Below, one piece after another: positions 1 to 10,530 of a DNA stretch of 64,000 bases. Within the stretch, counting starts at the first letter, position 1; each line of letters starts with the position of its first letter. Both the position numbers and the translations under genes were made by a program. The notes below the pieces were generated by a model that searched no databases, was not told where the DNA came from, and saw only the letters and a program-made list of their open reading frames with translations. This DNA comes from Fasciola hepatica. Lineage: Eukaryota; Platyhelminthes; Trematoda; Plagiorchiida; Fasciolidae. The DNA lies in NCBI GenBank assembly GCA_948099385.1, contig CANUEZ040000031.1, positions 6,503,001-6,567,000 on the forward strand, read 5' to 3'.

Positions 1-1390
1 TTTCTGTTGTTCAAAAAGACTTCCATGTATTGCACTTAATGTTAGATGTGGTTTGCCATGTCTGTCTTATGCTCGTAGACTCTGTTATTATCGGACGATG
101 TGAACCACAAATTAACGTATTCCTGAGGCTTCAAGGAAATGAGTTCTGTCAAAGCATTTATTTATACCTGACTGAGCCATCACTTGCACTTTAATTTTCT
201 ATAGCACTAATATTAAGGAAGAAGTTCTTGTCCTAAGATAAGTTCTTATTTCTTTAATAAGGTTTCATACAGTTCGCCTCACTATTGCCTGTTCACTCTG
301 CACTGAGATTTTTTGAATGAGGAGTGGACCTGTTTATTGGAAGTCCCAGATTATTCAATCACCTCATCGCTCTCTTCGTCTGATGTGTTAAAATTGATAC
401 GTTCAAACGGGATCCTCGATTACACACCAGACGCTTATTTTACTGTATAGACTTTTGTTAACTGTTCGAAACTCAACAGTGTCCAAAATTTCACAGCGTA
501 ATGAAACTCTTGATACAGATTAAAGCCATCTGTTGGATAAACGGTCTTCCTCTTGCATCTGATTGGCAAGTGTTTCTCTGTAGTTTTGTTTCATGATCTT
601 CTAAGTTTGCCGCATAAGTTCCCCTAACATGGCCTTTCGTTGTCAAGCTCTAGTGCATGTATCCCAACTTCTGGATGATATCTGTAAACGCGCGCTCTTT
701 GAAAGGCACCGCGGCAGTTCTGTGCTGATTGACACATTGAATCAGGGAAAAATCTTCTTCACTGTTGTTTGACCTAGCTGATATTATTGTTAATCCGACG
801 TTTGGGCAAAACTATCTTTAGTTACCCTGATTTACTCTCTTTTGAGTTATACACACCTCTCTCAAAAGTTGACCATTGCTTGATTCTCTTAAGGCCTAAA
901 AAAAAACTGCCGGTCTGCTTTTCAAGCAAACCAGCTGAATCAAAAAACCCGTCTCGGAAATTTTTCGCCTGATATCGCCCTTCTACAAAAGTCTCTTTCT
1001 TATGCATCTTCTTGGTTCTCTCTCGAACCTTCAATAGGTAGCAGCTTTGAGGTCTTCGTAGAGACAGTTAACTTATTCTTCGACCTGTGAGGATTTCTAG
1101 AGACTATTTTCCTTTGTGAAGGTCGCGTTGCCTCTCCTACGATAACATCTTTAGGAAGACGGAAGGAACACATACAAGAAGCCCAGGAAGAATGCACGGT
1201 TATATAGATCGCCATGTTACTGAAAAAGGAAGTCAAACACACTGACACGTGTCAAGTCAACCACTGTGCCGATGTACCAGTAACTGCAGATTGCAGGGCA
1301 TTCGACCTCTGTGCTAGAAGGAAACGATGTAAGCGTGCAGTGTTGTGAATGCTAACGTTATTATTCGCGGATTCTTTCACTCACCTATTC
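1..1390. other. no gene recognised
   Basis: Only short chance open frames are present on both strands, most starting at non-ATG codons, with no conserved protein motif. I see no RNA gene and no repeat of note here. Confidence 0.5.
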
Positions 1391-1444
1391 TTTCATTCAT
1401 TCATTCATCCATTCATTCATTCATCCATTCTTCTATTCATCCAC
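1391..1444. repeat. imperfect (TTCA/ATCC)n tetranucleotide repeat
   Basis: About 13 units of ATTC/TTCA, interrupted by ATCC variants. It is a simple microsatellite with no coding potential. Confidence 0.9.
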
Positions 1445-1504
1445 CCAATATTTCCTAATTTACGTAGTTTCATGAAATGCTGAGCGCATAACCTCAATCT
1501 CGGG

Positions 1505-1570
1505 AGAATAAATGGTTAAGCTCCTGCTTACCAACGAAAGGACCTCAGGTATTGATCCTGACGAACAATC
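1505..1570 (+). repeat. possible tRNA-like SINE head (degraded)
   Basis: The segment contains AAATGGTTAAG, which resembles a tRNA A box, followed about 35 bases later by GGTATTGATCC, which resembles the B box GGTTCGANNCC with two changes. A CTTACCA core lies between them, as in the tRNA-like segment at 21465. I infer a decayed tRNA-derived SINE head. It is too diverged to be a functional tRNA and no cloverleaf was verified. Confidence 0.3.
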
Positions 1571-2366
1571 AGCGGCACATTTGAAACATAGTGTTGTTGC
1601 TGTAATTGTTATGTTTACTTCTTTTATCGACTAGTCTCTACTTGTAGTCGGTTACCAACTGCTAAAGCCATCACTGCTTTACCGATTCCACAATGCATTA
1701 ACTCAGATGTTTTAAAGAAACTCTTTTGTCCCACTACTCTAATTTAATAAAGTCTCAACCCAAGAGACCATACCACCCCTCGAAGCCTGACTTTCCCTTA
1801 ACATTCTCCCGGCAATCCTCTTCAGTTTATCTTCATGATAAACACGTCCATCTTGTAGCCAAATCTTTTAACGCATCATCAAAGTCTGCAAGTCTGTGCC
1901 TTCATGGACTACCCTTGCTATTTTGGTACGATGCCTCAGTTTACCTTTCTCTGTTAACTGGAAGCTTTGAGTTATCACTCGCCCACATCGGTACGGTAGT
2001 CTTATTATTTAATCCAAATAACTCTCCACACGACTGAGAATGAAAGTATCTAAAAAGCTTTTGAACGCTAGGGATTCAAGCTATCATCCCTTAAGCATTA
2101 TTATTTTACTACCTTCATTAGTGATCAATCAGTCAGTTCTTCGGCTCATTTATATGTATACTCCAAGGATATGACCTTCTGCCAGACTACTTCTAAAACC
2201 TCGGGTTTGAATGATTATTCAGGCGATCAGTGGCATTTTTGTGACTTCTCCTTTCCTATGGGGTTTACTCCAAAACTTATCCACATGCTTCCTGTGCATA
2301 TATACCCTTTCTTTATCGATTTACCTTAATGATTCACCTGATTGTTCACGGAACCACTATATGGAG

Positions 2367-2535
2367 TGAGTTCTGTCAAATATTTAGAAATCACCGTCGA
2401 TGAGTTAAACATCTCACATATCGAGCTATGTAAAGTAATTCCGCAGATTATCTTGCCAAATGCAAAGGCGGAGAAGTTTCAACTTTAAACAAAGTACTAT
2501 CTCTCATTGGATTTATCAACGCTTTCGTTCCGTTG
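2367..2535 (+). pseudogene. Gypsy-type LTR retrotransposon RT remnant
   Basis: On the plus strand the frame reads VKYLEITVDELNIS, then after a frame change LSLIGFINAFVP. This is the pattern at the end of Gypsy reverse transcriptase (VxYLGxxVxxxGI... followed by FLGLxNYYxxFVP). The frame is broken by a stop and a shift between the two blocks. Upstream, 2230-2340 may hold further RT debris but I could not align it. No LTRs, protease or integrase were recognised, so this is an isolated inactive fragment. The call rests on motif similarity only. Confidence 0.35.
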
Positions 2536-2539
2536 TGTT

Positions 2540-5500
2540 CTAATATTCCTTTGTAATTTTGTCTGGTTTGCTATAGAAAGATTTTAAAATTCTCCTCTAA
2601 TGTCTGTTTATTATCACTAAGGTATCCCACACAAATTCTGGGAACTACAGACGATCGCACGTGGAGAGTTCGCAGATAAAATACCTTTAGACTCCACTTA
2701 CCCTTTGTAAAATGATCTTCCCAAATGTCAATCTCTCTTCTCTGTTCATTGTTTGACAATCCATACTCTGTTGACTTTGCATCCAACATTCTGGTAGAAT
2801 TCACACTCACTCATTCAGTATAACCATCCGATCAATGTGAAGGAATCAGTTCACCAACGAAAGATTGGCAACCTATCTATGCTGAACCTGGACTCGGACC
2901 TTTCCATCACCAGGTAAAATAAATTATTTCGCAACAATCTATGTAAGATGTTTGCGTATACGAGTGTCTGCGTATGAAACCATCATGCACTCAGTTTCCG
3001 GATGACATTTTATAATTGAGTGAAGCAACAAGTGCAAATAAAATACCATAATTTTATGTGTGTGTGTGTGTGTGTGTGGGTGGGGGAGAGAATGAGAGCA
3101 TGAATAGTTACTCATATGTGGAAGTTATCGAAACTGGCGTAGGGTCGACAGTAGTGACCAATCTGGGTAGTGTATTCTGTTGAAAGTAGCTCTCTCCCAC
3201 GAGGGTTGCACGCGTTTGCTGCGCAAGGACAAATGAAGAAAGTGAACTTGATGATCTGGAGCTCAAAATGTTCGTAGCAGGCACCGACAGTTCTATCAAA
3301 GAAAGTGGGTACTACGATCTACGTCTTACGACAATGCTAGTAAGAGAACGACCAGATTTCAGGGTCCGGTTCTATTCACAGACTTTGACGTGGGTGACTG
3401 AACAATACAAATCCCAACAACCAAAGGCTCGAGTACTGGGATGTACGTTGTTCGGAAAGGAATATCCGATAGAACAATACAAAACACGAGAAAGAAATAC
3501 TTCCAAAGTAATAAAGTACCTAACAAATGACTTTTTTTACCTTGTTATCAAATTCCACTGTAATTTTATGCGAAAACCATAACCGGTGGCCGAATATGCA
3601 GGCGTTCGTACTATGCACGTGAAATCATCGTTGAGCAAGAACTGATTAAATTACGAATCTTATCGTTCATACAGATGGTTTAGTATTGTGATTCTTTAAT
3701 ATTTTGATCCATGAAGAGTGCAAAACCCGATTAGTCAAGTGTTTTCATATGCTACAAATTTAAATAATCATGTCATGGCCTTCACCTAATATAAAACGTT
3801 TTATTTGACTACAACAAACGAGCCGATGTGTTTCATCGTTGTTGTTGTTATTGTAAAGGCTGTTGTTGAGTTTTTACGACTCTTGCTGGATATACCACGA
3901 TCAGTGCAAAAGAAATGTGATTACCTTTCATAGTTTCTTATTTTATTCTTGCCGATAAATTTAACACTAAATTCGATTTCGGATCTTAGCTGACTACGCT
4001 TCGATAAATCTATGAATCGATTTGAAGTTCAGTGAATAACAAAACAATGTGAAAGAAAAAGAGTACACAGAAAGAAAATGGTTTGCCATTACAATTTTAT
4101 AGAACATAGACTATCACAGAAAAGGGTAACACCTTGTTTTCAATGCTTTTTATTCATGCTAACAGGTTATATTATGATTGTTTTGATCCGTCCCACTAAC
4201 TCTATTCAGATGTCTTCTCTGCCTGTAGATCATCTCGATCTATAAGTACAAAGACAACAGTTTATATTCGACGATTGGTGGTCATAAGTAAATCTCGGCC
4301 CACGCGCTTATTGGTTCACCTCGTATTTTCAGCCAGCTCTTCTGAGTGGTTAGTCTGGGAGCAAACCTCGTTGGTTTATTCGGTTCAGACGACAGTTGGC
4401 ATCTAATTGCACCGTCGATCCACTTAGTTCGCTGTAATCTTGTCCTAGGTTCAGGACGGGCAACGAGGTACTGGCTATTCACCAAACCTCCGTGCTGTAG
4501 CCCACCAAACCAAATAAGCCTTCTGTTGACAGTGTGTCAGCCCATTCCCTTACAACGATGATTTACTTAATCTTAACTATGTTTGACAGATTGCATGTCG
4601 GTTTGTAGTGGAGTGGGAAAACTACGAGGCCACTGGAAATGGGTTTGAACGTGCTCCTTTAAAAATACGAGTTATTGATCCCTGACTTGTTTTGGGGTGG
4701 AACAAAGACCATTAGAGATCGGAAACTTCTGTAAACGGTTTTTGGAGCTCGTAAAGGAGGATCGTGAGAAGGCATATCTGCTACTTCTACTGTAATCAGA
4801 ATTTCTACACTTAGACTGGACTTGGTGGCCTTTGTCAAACCTTGTAAGCTAGGGAGAAGGCCTCGACGACATACACTCTGATGACGAGGACGCGCTCAGC
4901 AGCTGGTACACGCGGGGTTTACCGAAGCCGGCTGATGCTCACGAAGGCTGGTGAATAAGTGTCCGGTCAGGTAGACAGTGTACGTAGATTAGCAGGAGCA
5001 AGTGAAAGAGGAAGTACAACCCGTTTGCACAACACTTATTCATGTGCTCATATATGATTTTAGGAGCTTCTATCAAAAACTGCCGTGTGAAACTTACTGT
5101 AATGTTTTTTGGCAAACACGCAACATTAAGAGCTCCATAAGGCGTGTACTCAATTGGTCTGAAGATGACCGAACTTGAGACTCTTTAATTAGGACACATC
5201 TGCAAGAGAACAAAGAGAACAAAGTTTGTTTACTGTGTGTTAGTCATCTGTGCCCGAAACAAAACTGGTCAGCAGTTCAAAAATTATATTGTGATAGATG
5301 TTTCAAATTCTATGACGTGTAATGGAGTACGCGTTCCCACGGCCACGGCAGGCGTAAACGTGACAGGATAAAGTCATCTAACTGGTAATTCACGCACTCT
5401 GAGACCATTATTCAAACATTTAATCAATTACACTTTTGCTGATTTCGACAGAGATGGAAGTGACGTAACTGTTAGACCATGACTCTCTCTCGTTCCTCAT

Positions 5501-6580
5501 TGGCGGGATTCGAGATCAGCCGTGAAAAACGTCCAAGCATCAGTACCATAAACGTCCCAACGTATGATCAACTGGACTAAATGGACACAAACCGGTGGGT
5601 TTAATATCAAGGGGAGAAAACAGTTTGTAGGTGACTCTAGCTGTTTGAATGCGCATGAATGGATGGTGAGTAAATTTTAGAGTGACTGGACCCCATGTCT
5701 GAACAGGAAAGCAACGTTCTTCCCGATACATTTATCGATATCACGGAAACTTCATGAGGTTTGTGTGGTTGAAAGTGAATGACTGAAACTACGAACTTTT
5801 CCAGAACGATAAATGAAGCTTTAAACGTTGCTCATTGGTGCCTCCCGGGGAAGCAGTCGGTAGCATTTGTACAGCTCCCCTGTTCTGCAATATTCTTTCC
5901 ATCTCAAAGTACATGTCGTTTTATTGTTTTATCCAGATAATAAACACACTTAGCCCAAAAAAGCTCAAACCTATTCAGCGGAATGTTCTTCCTGGGGCAG
6001 TTTAAAACCAGACTCAAACAATTTCAAGCTGCATTTATAGTGCATCCAAATTGACGTGGCCGCTCGTACTAGGGTTAATGGAATCCATTTCGAACGACTT
6101 TGAGTAGCCTGACTGAAACCTGCAATGGACTAACTCTAAGAAGAAAACTGTATTTAGCCAGCACGGTATCAGTTTTTAGGCGGTGGTAATGTAGTGGGAT
6201 GCTCTGTGCGAATATACCGTATTTTCTGTAGCGGGGTTTGTTACCGTACATTATTGTTGTCCCTTTCCCGTATTGGGTCGACACAAGTCTCCGCGTGGTT
6301 CGCAAATCAAAAAAACTTCAAAGGAACGATTTCTTTTTGACCAGACGATTCATGAATCAAAAGAAGGAAGCTTACCGATGAAATTAGAAGCGGAATGTTA
6401 TGATACTTTGGTGGTTAGAATACTGGACTGTTCCACTACATAAAAGTATGGATATCTTGGGCAGATCCCTTTCCATATGAAAAGATTGAAGAAAAGAAAG
6501 CTAAAGCCACAGTGAACAAAACAAATGCACAGATTGGCAAAAACCTCTCAGGGCTGAAAGAAAACCCGGGGAAGATTTTA
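2540..6580. other. no gene recognised (low-information stretch)
   Basis: Apart from a short (TG)n tract near 3056, I see no recognisable coding exon, RNA or transposon. Short open frames at 3268-3582 (plus) and 4282-4561 (both strands) show no family motif and may be chance or fully decayed repeats. Confidence 0.45.
3056..3079. repeat. (TG)n microsatellite
   Basis: About 11 TG dinucleotides followed by a G-rich tail. Confidence 0.95.
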
Positions 6581-6584
6581 CGAA

Positions 6585-7965
6585 CTACAAAATATCCACA
6601 AATTTGGCACACCCATCCGACAAATCGTGGATTATACACCTTGTGCGACCTGTGAGTTAGCCAAATACATCAGTACGCTAATAAAGCAGTACCAATAAAT
6701 GGTGGTATGTCACATAAATGACGCCTTTGGTTTCTCCAGCTTTCTAAAAACCGTCGTATTCGAAAAAGACCGAACAGCAGTGAGTTTGGATGTGACATCT
6801 CTTTACACAAGCGTACCCATTCAGGACAGTTTGAAATTTTTACACTCCATGTTGATCAATGACACCACCTTCGAACACAGATGTCCATTGAATCCAAATG
6901 ATATTATCAACGGCGTTGAAATATGCCTCACTTCCACCTTATTTACATTTAACCAATCATTGTACAGACAGACTGACGGCGTAACCATGGGTTCTCCTGG
7001 ATCACCCATTGTAGCTAATCTGTTCTTATATACAATCGAATCTAAAGCACTGGCTGAATTTCACAATCCACCACGAATCTATGTCAGATATGTAGAAGAT
7101 ACGTTTGCAATTCTGAAATCAGAACAGGCATGACTGTCTACAATGTCTCAATAATCAGTCTAACTCAATTCAATTCACAATGGAGACTGAGAGCACTGAG
7201 AGAGTCATCAGTTTCCTTGGCTGTCGACTACGAGTAAACAACTCCCGTAGGTTTACAGTGAGCATTCACAGGAAACCTACACATTCCGACAGATATCTGG
7301 ACTTTAACTCAGCCCATCCACAATGCATAAAACGGGCACTCATATCGTCACTAACCAACAGAGTCGACAAATTGTGCAACGATGATGTCATTCTTAAGCA
7401 GGAAATGCATCGCTTACACACGGTCCTTCAAAACAACCACTACACACGGGGACTAGTACCCGATGTGATAAGAAACAAGTCAGCAACACACGACAAGAAG
7501 GACGTAGACTGGCTAACCTCTGTTTGTATCCCGTACAGATCGGGCACATCGGAGGCAGTCGGGAAAGTACTTGGTGCGTATGGTGTTCGCGTTTTCTTGC
7601 GAATAGATAACACGTTGTGAAGTCATCTCACGAGGACCAATAACTCTCAACACATACACCGACAGAACAATTCTGTTTACATGATCAACTGCAAAGACTG
7701 TCCTGCTCAGTACTTTGGGAAAACATGCAGACAGGTCAAAACCAGAATCGCAGAACGCAAAAATAAAGAAAAATGCAGACCGAGGGACCAAATGCCTTTA
7801 AGAAAGTTAGAACGCGACTCTGTAATCGCACTTCACGCCATATCCGAAAACCACACCATCGACTACGAAAACACCAGAATCCTCCAATGTGGGTTTCGTA
7901 CGTAAGCCGAATGTCTCTACGCGGAAACTCTGGCAATTAACGTCCACCAGTCGTGTCTCAACCGC
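6585..7965 (+). pseudogene. Penelope-like RT / GIY-YIG polyprotein, pseudogene
   Basis: The reading starts with IHKFGTPIRQIVDYTP (PLE signature IHKxGTPxRPIV), crosses a stop near 6696, then gives RT motif A SLDVTSLYTSVP, motif B DGVTMGSPGSPIVANLF and motif C as RYVEDTFAI. In PLEs motif C is normally YVDD, so the first catalytic Asp is Glu here. A frameshift near 7130 leads to FLGCRLRV and HRKPTHSDRYLDFNSAHP, which is typical PLE connector sequence. After an in-frame stop at 7618 the same frame continues into the GIY-YIG domain: VYMINCKDCPAQYFGKTCRQ (GIY-like VYM, YIG-like YFG). Residues up to about 7965 (LAINVHQSCLNRN) fit the PLE C terminus. Stops, frameshift and the altered active site all indicate a non-functional copy. 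Confidence 0.85.
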
Positions 7966-8000
7966 AACGATGGGGCAGAGATTTCAAGCATATGGATTGC

Positions 8001-8106
8001 ATTGTATCTGGATGACAGGATAAAATTTCCCCGGAAGCACACGACCGGTTTCGCGGTTATTTCCGCTCATCAGGTAGGCGTACCTGGTAATCTTCCAGAT
8101 ACAATG
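8001..8106 (-). ncRNA. hammerhead ribozyme (type I, minimal stem III)
   Basis: On the minus strand all hammerhead core elements are intact. CTGATGA is at 8073-8067. Stem II is GCGG/CCGC (8066-8063 with 8056-8053) around the 6-base loop AAATAA. GAAA is at 8052-8049. The self-complementary ACCGGT forms a two- to three-pair stem III and leads to the GTC cleavage triplet, with cleavage expected after the base at 8043. Stem I starts with C-G, A-U and U-G pairs, has internal loops, and closes distally with an 11-bp perfect pairing of 8094-8104 with 8002-8012. Palindromic minimal stem III is the hallmark of Penelope and retrozyme hammerheads, which act as dimers. The ribozyme is antisense to the surrounding PLE reading frame. 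Activity is inferred from the intact core. Confidence 0.85.
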
Positions 8107-8454
8107 TCATACTACTCATATCGAAAATCCATACTTGGGACTATGTGTCCTCGTTCAGAGTGTTAGCCGTGTTAACCGACGAATTACCTTTGGAAGAATC
8201 ACCGTGTGATTCTAAAAATGGACTCCCCGTTCATGCATGCTCCATTCGATTCAAATGAGATTACAGCTATATGGATTGTACTTACGACGCGGATGGATAA
8301 ACACCAAAACGGGTCATAACACCTTGTTGACCTCAAATGACCCCACTATCACGGACACAGTATGGACGGAGGTTCAACACCACAAACACACAGACCAACA
8401 CACGAGCATACTGTGGCTAACACCCAGTTGCTCTAAGCTATCATTCCAGTTCCA

Positions 8455-8562
8455 TTTGGTTATAAAACCAGCCTTGAAAAAAGTTATCCGTGGTGACAGA
8501 AACGTCGACAACCTATAAACGATTTCGACCACGTTGTGTTATTAAACAATAAAGTTTTACCA
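8455..8562 (+). repeat. Penelope-like element 3' tail, copy 1
   Basis: The ~108-bp segment matches 49651-49758 almost base for base over the shared core: TTGAAAAA, a GTTAYCC-GTGGTGAC hairpin, GAAACGTCGACAACC, and the terminal TGTGTTATTAAACAATAAA. Stem GTTATC/GGTGAC, then GAAAC and GTC, is laid out like hammerhead stem II, catalytic GAAA and cleavage site, but the CTGATGA box is replaced by CTTGAAAA. It ends in a polyadenylation-like AATAAA. Confidence 0.8.
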
Positions 8563-9540
8563 ATGCGATATCTTTTCTAACTCTTCCGTCACACACCCCT
8601 CGGCTAGTTTAAGGCCACTAGCCTTTCTTTTGGCACAAATACTAGTGCGCATTGAGCAAACACTTTGTGTACACTGAAGTATTAACAATCCTGAGCAGTT
8701 GAGCTGTGTGTGAAAGGGCAGAGAAAAGACGGGTTCGTTTTTCTCACGGTACTAAGCGTCACCAACAAAGTGATACAAATAGCCTGAGCACACAACGCTA
8801 TGGTCCAGTATCACGATGAGTGGGGCACTTTTGACACAACCGCGAGTGAAACTCCAAAACTTTTTTTGTCCTTCTCTTTTTATGTCTGTCTTGCATACAA
8901 TAACCTGATCATCTTGCACCCGGGTGCTTTGTAATCACTTACAAGAATAATTCGAACAAAATGATCCATTAATGAGATGCCCGAAGACCCTCGAAACTCA
9001 TCTGGTGGAGCGCTTGTGGTACTACATTTCTGCGAATGCCTTATAAATATGATGGTTATTTCATGACTGAATCATGAAGATGAAAATCGTTGATGGTTTT
9101 AGAAGTCTCCTTTTGCCAGCAGATATGCCAGACAGTAGAAGTTTGGGATAGCTATAAGTTGGAGTCAAAGAAGTGAGGTGCTCCAGGTTGCTAGGACCAC
9201 AATTAGGAAATGACCGTGAGCCAAATCCAGACGGGACCAGATGAACGTAAACGAGTAAACTGCGAACCACCGGTCAGTTGCTAAGACTGAAGCAGCTGCT
9301 CAGCGTAAGAGTGACCAGAGATATGTATATTAAGGCGTGAATGATGAGCATCACCCGTTTGTCAGGTAGGCCTTCGGTGAAGGAACTGCTTGCTGTCTAG
9401 TGGCAGTTAACCGTCTTCTCACCGGATACTAAACCACTTCACTGGACTAGATAACTTAGAATTTCAGATCACGGCAATTTTAATAATACGAATTATAATT
9501 TGATGTGAGTATTATCTACAGACGGATGAACGAATATTCT

Positions 9541-9592
9541 CGGAAACGTACGACCGGTTCATTCGTTATTGCCACCCATCATGTATACATAT
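9541..9592 (-). ncRNA. degenerate hammerhead ribozyme relic
   Basis: The minus-strand sequence aligns with the ribozyme at 8001-8106 (loop CAATAA, then ACCGGTCGT). The catalytic box has become ATGATGG, stem II pairing is lost and GAAA is disrupted, so it should be inactive. Flanking bases 9505-9550 also resemble 8005-8040, so it is a diverged copy of the same repeat and not a chance match. Confidence 0.55.
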
Positions 9593-9637
9593 ATAGCATG
9601 CAATTGCTTGCGAGTAGTACGTAGAATTGATGAATCT

Positions 9638-9977
9638 TTGTTTGGTTGACTTCCATTTGGACTCCGCGTTTCACGCACAAACCTCGGGTCATCGGACCTA
9701 CCTGTACTCGGAAGCACCAGACTCGAGTTTCGCTCTTGTCGTAGCTCATCAGTGGTGCATAACTTCTGCTACATCCAGGGTGTGAACACGGGCCCTTTCA
9801 CCTCGAAGACATGTGTTACCATTGTGCCATCCCGCTCCCGTCCGGGCTGATCCGAGTCACCAAGTAAAGCTTGTTCAGATTTCGTCCTCTATGACAGCCG
9901 GAAATGCCGGACAGCTTCAAATGGAGACACGGTACCTGACCAGCTAACTTCAAGCGAATGCCTCCCACGAAATTATA
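9638..9977 (-). mobile_element. SM-alpha-like SINE with hammerhead ribozyme (minus copy)
   Basis: A repeat of about 340 bp, nearly identical in reverse complement to 10043-10380. In its own 5' to 3' direction it carries a tRNA-like A box (TGGCACAATGG), a B box variant (GTGTTCACACCC) and then a hammerhead ribozyme. This arrangement, and the length, match the schistosome SM-alpha family, which is transcribed by RNA polymerase III and self-cleaves. Together with its partner it forms an inverted repeat separated by about 65 bp. The B box has one change that may weaken the promoter. Confidence 0.85.
9714..9758 (-). ncRNA. hammerhead ribozyme in SINE (minus copy)
   Basis: CTGATGA lies at 9752-9746 and GAAA at 9731-9728, followed by the palindromic stem III CTCGAG and GTC. 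Stem I is perfect (CACCA with TGGTG). Stem II has one mismatch: GCTA faces GAGC where the partner copy has GCTC. The core is otherwise intact, so weakened but possible activity is inferred. Confidence 0.8.
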
Positions 9978-10186
9978 TATACCAAACGCGAAGCAGGTTT
10001 AAAAATATGGGTACGTTAGCCCCATCCTGTGAAGAAGACCTAATTTGTTGGGAGGCTTTTGCTTGGAGTTAACTGGTCAGGTATCGTGTCTCCGTATGAA
10101 GCTGTCCGGCATTTCTGGCTGTCATAGAGGACGAAATCTGAACAAGCTTTACTTGGTGACTCGGATCAGCCCGGACGGGAGCGGGA

Positions 10187-10238
10187 TGGCACAATGGTAA
10201 CACATGTCTTCGAGGTGAAAGGGCCCGGGTTCACACCC
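10187..10238 (+). promoter_or_regulatory. tRNA-type internal Pol III promoter (A and B boxes)
   Basis: The A box TGGCACAATGG is at 10187-10197. The B box GGTTCACACCC is at 10228-10238, matching GGTTCRANNCC except for one base. The 30-base spacing is within the tRNA range. The minus copy has the equivalent boxes at 9829-9819 and 9788-9778. Confidence 0.7.
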
Positions 10239-10257
10239 TGAGTGTGGCAGGGGATAT

Positions 10258-10302
10258 GCACCACTGATGAGCTCTGACAAGAGCGAAACTCGAGTCTAGT
10301 GC
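10258..10302 (+). ncRNA. hammerhead ribozyme in SINE (plus copy)
   Basis: CTGATGA is at 10264-10270. Stem II GCTC/GAGC (10271-10274 with 10281-10284) is perfect around the 6-base loop TGACAA. GAAA is at 10285-10288. Stem III is the palindrome ACTCGAGT, and cleavage is expected after the C at 10296. Stem I pairs GCACCA with TAGTGC with one C-A mismatch that is a C-G pair in the minus copy. The palindromic stem III again implies action as a dimer. All catalytic positions are present. Confidence 0.87.
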
Positions 10303-10530
10303 TTCCGAGTGCAGGTAGGTTCGATGACCTGGGGTTTGTGCGTGAAACGTGGAGTTGAAATGGCAGTCAACCAAGAAAAGATATATACATATCCGACAAT
10401 CCTCGGTTCATTCATCTTTTGTGCTTATACATTCCGTATGTCTTTGTTCACAAGGATCTTATTTGCGCAACAAGAGTGTGAGTCGATACTCCTTTTAGAA
10501 GGGTCCGCTGAGGAATTTCGACTGTGAATC

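Larger units (their letters stand above)
6585..8562 (+). mobile_element. Penelope-like retroelement, decayed
   Basis: This is a Penelope-like element (PLE), a retroelement whose single protein joins a reverse transcriptase to a GIY-YIG endonuclease. The order RT, linker, GIY-YIG and 3' tail is visible on the plus strand. The tail ends in ATTAAACAATAAA and matches a second copy at 49651-49758. The coding part carries several stops and a frameshift, so the copy is dead. A hammerhead ribozyme lies inside the element at 8001-8106 but on the opposite strand. The 5' boundary is uncertain: similarity begins near 6585 and any 5' pseudo-LTR was not identified. Confidence 0.85.
10043..10380 (+). mobile_element. 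SM-alpha-like SINE with hammerhead ribozyme (plus copy)
   Basis: Plus-strand copy of the ~340-bp element. The internal RNA polymerase III promoter lies at 10187-10238 and the hammerhead at 10258-10302. Identity to the minus copy is high across the whole unit, including the 5' GTTAACTGGTCAGGTA and the 3' AGTCAACCAA, so both belong to one subfamily of similar age. Outside these limits the two flanks diverge. Confidence 0.87.

Noticed and set aside
4875..4905. CTGATGA suggesting another hammerhead
   Set aside because: No stem II pairing and no GAAA-NUH follow it. The CTGATGAG at 45221 fails for the same reason.
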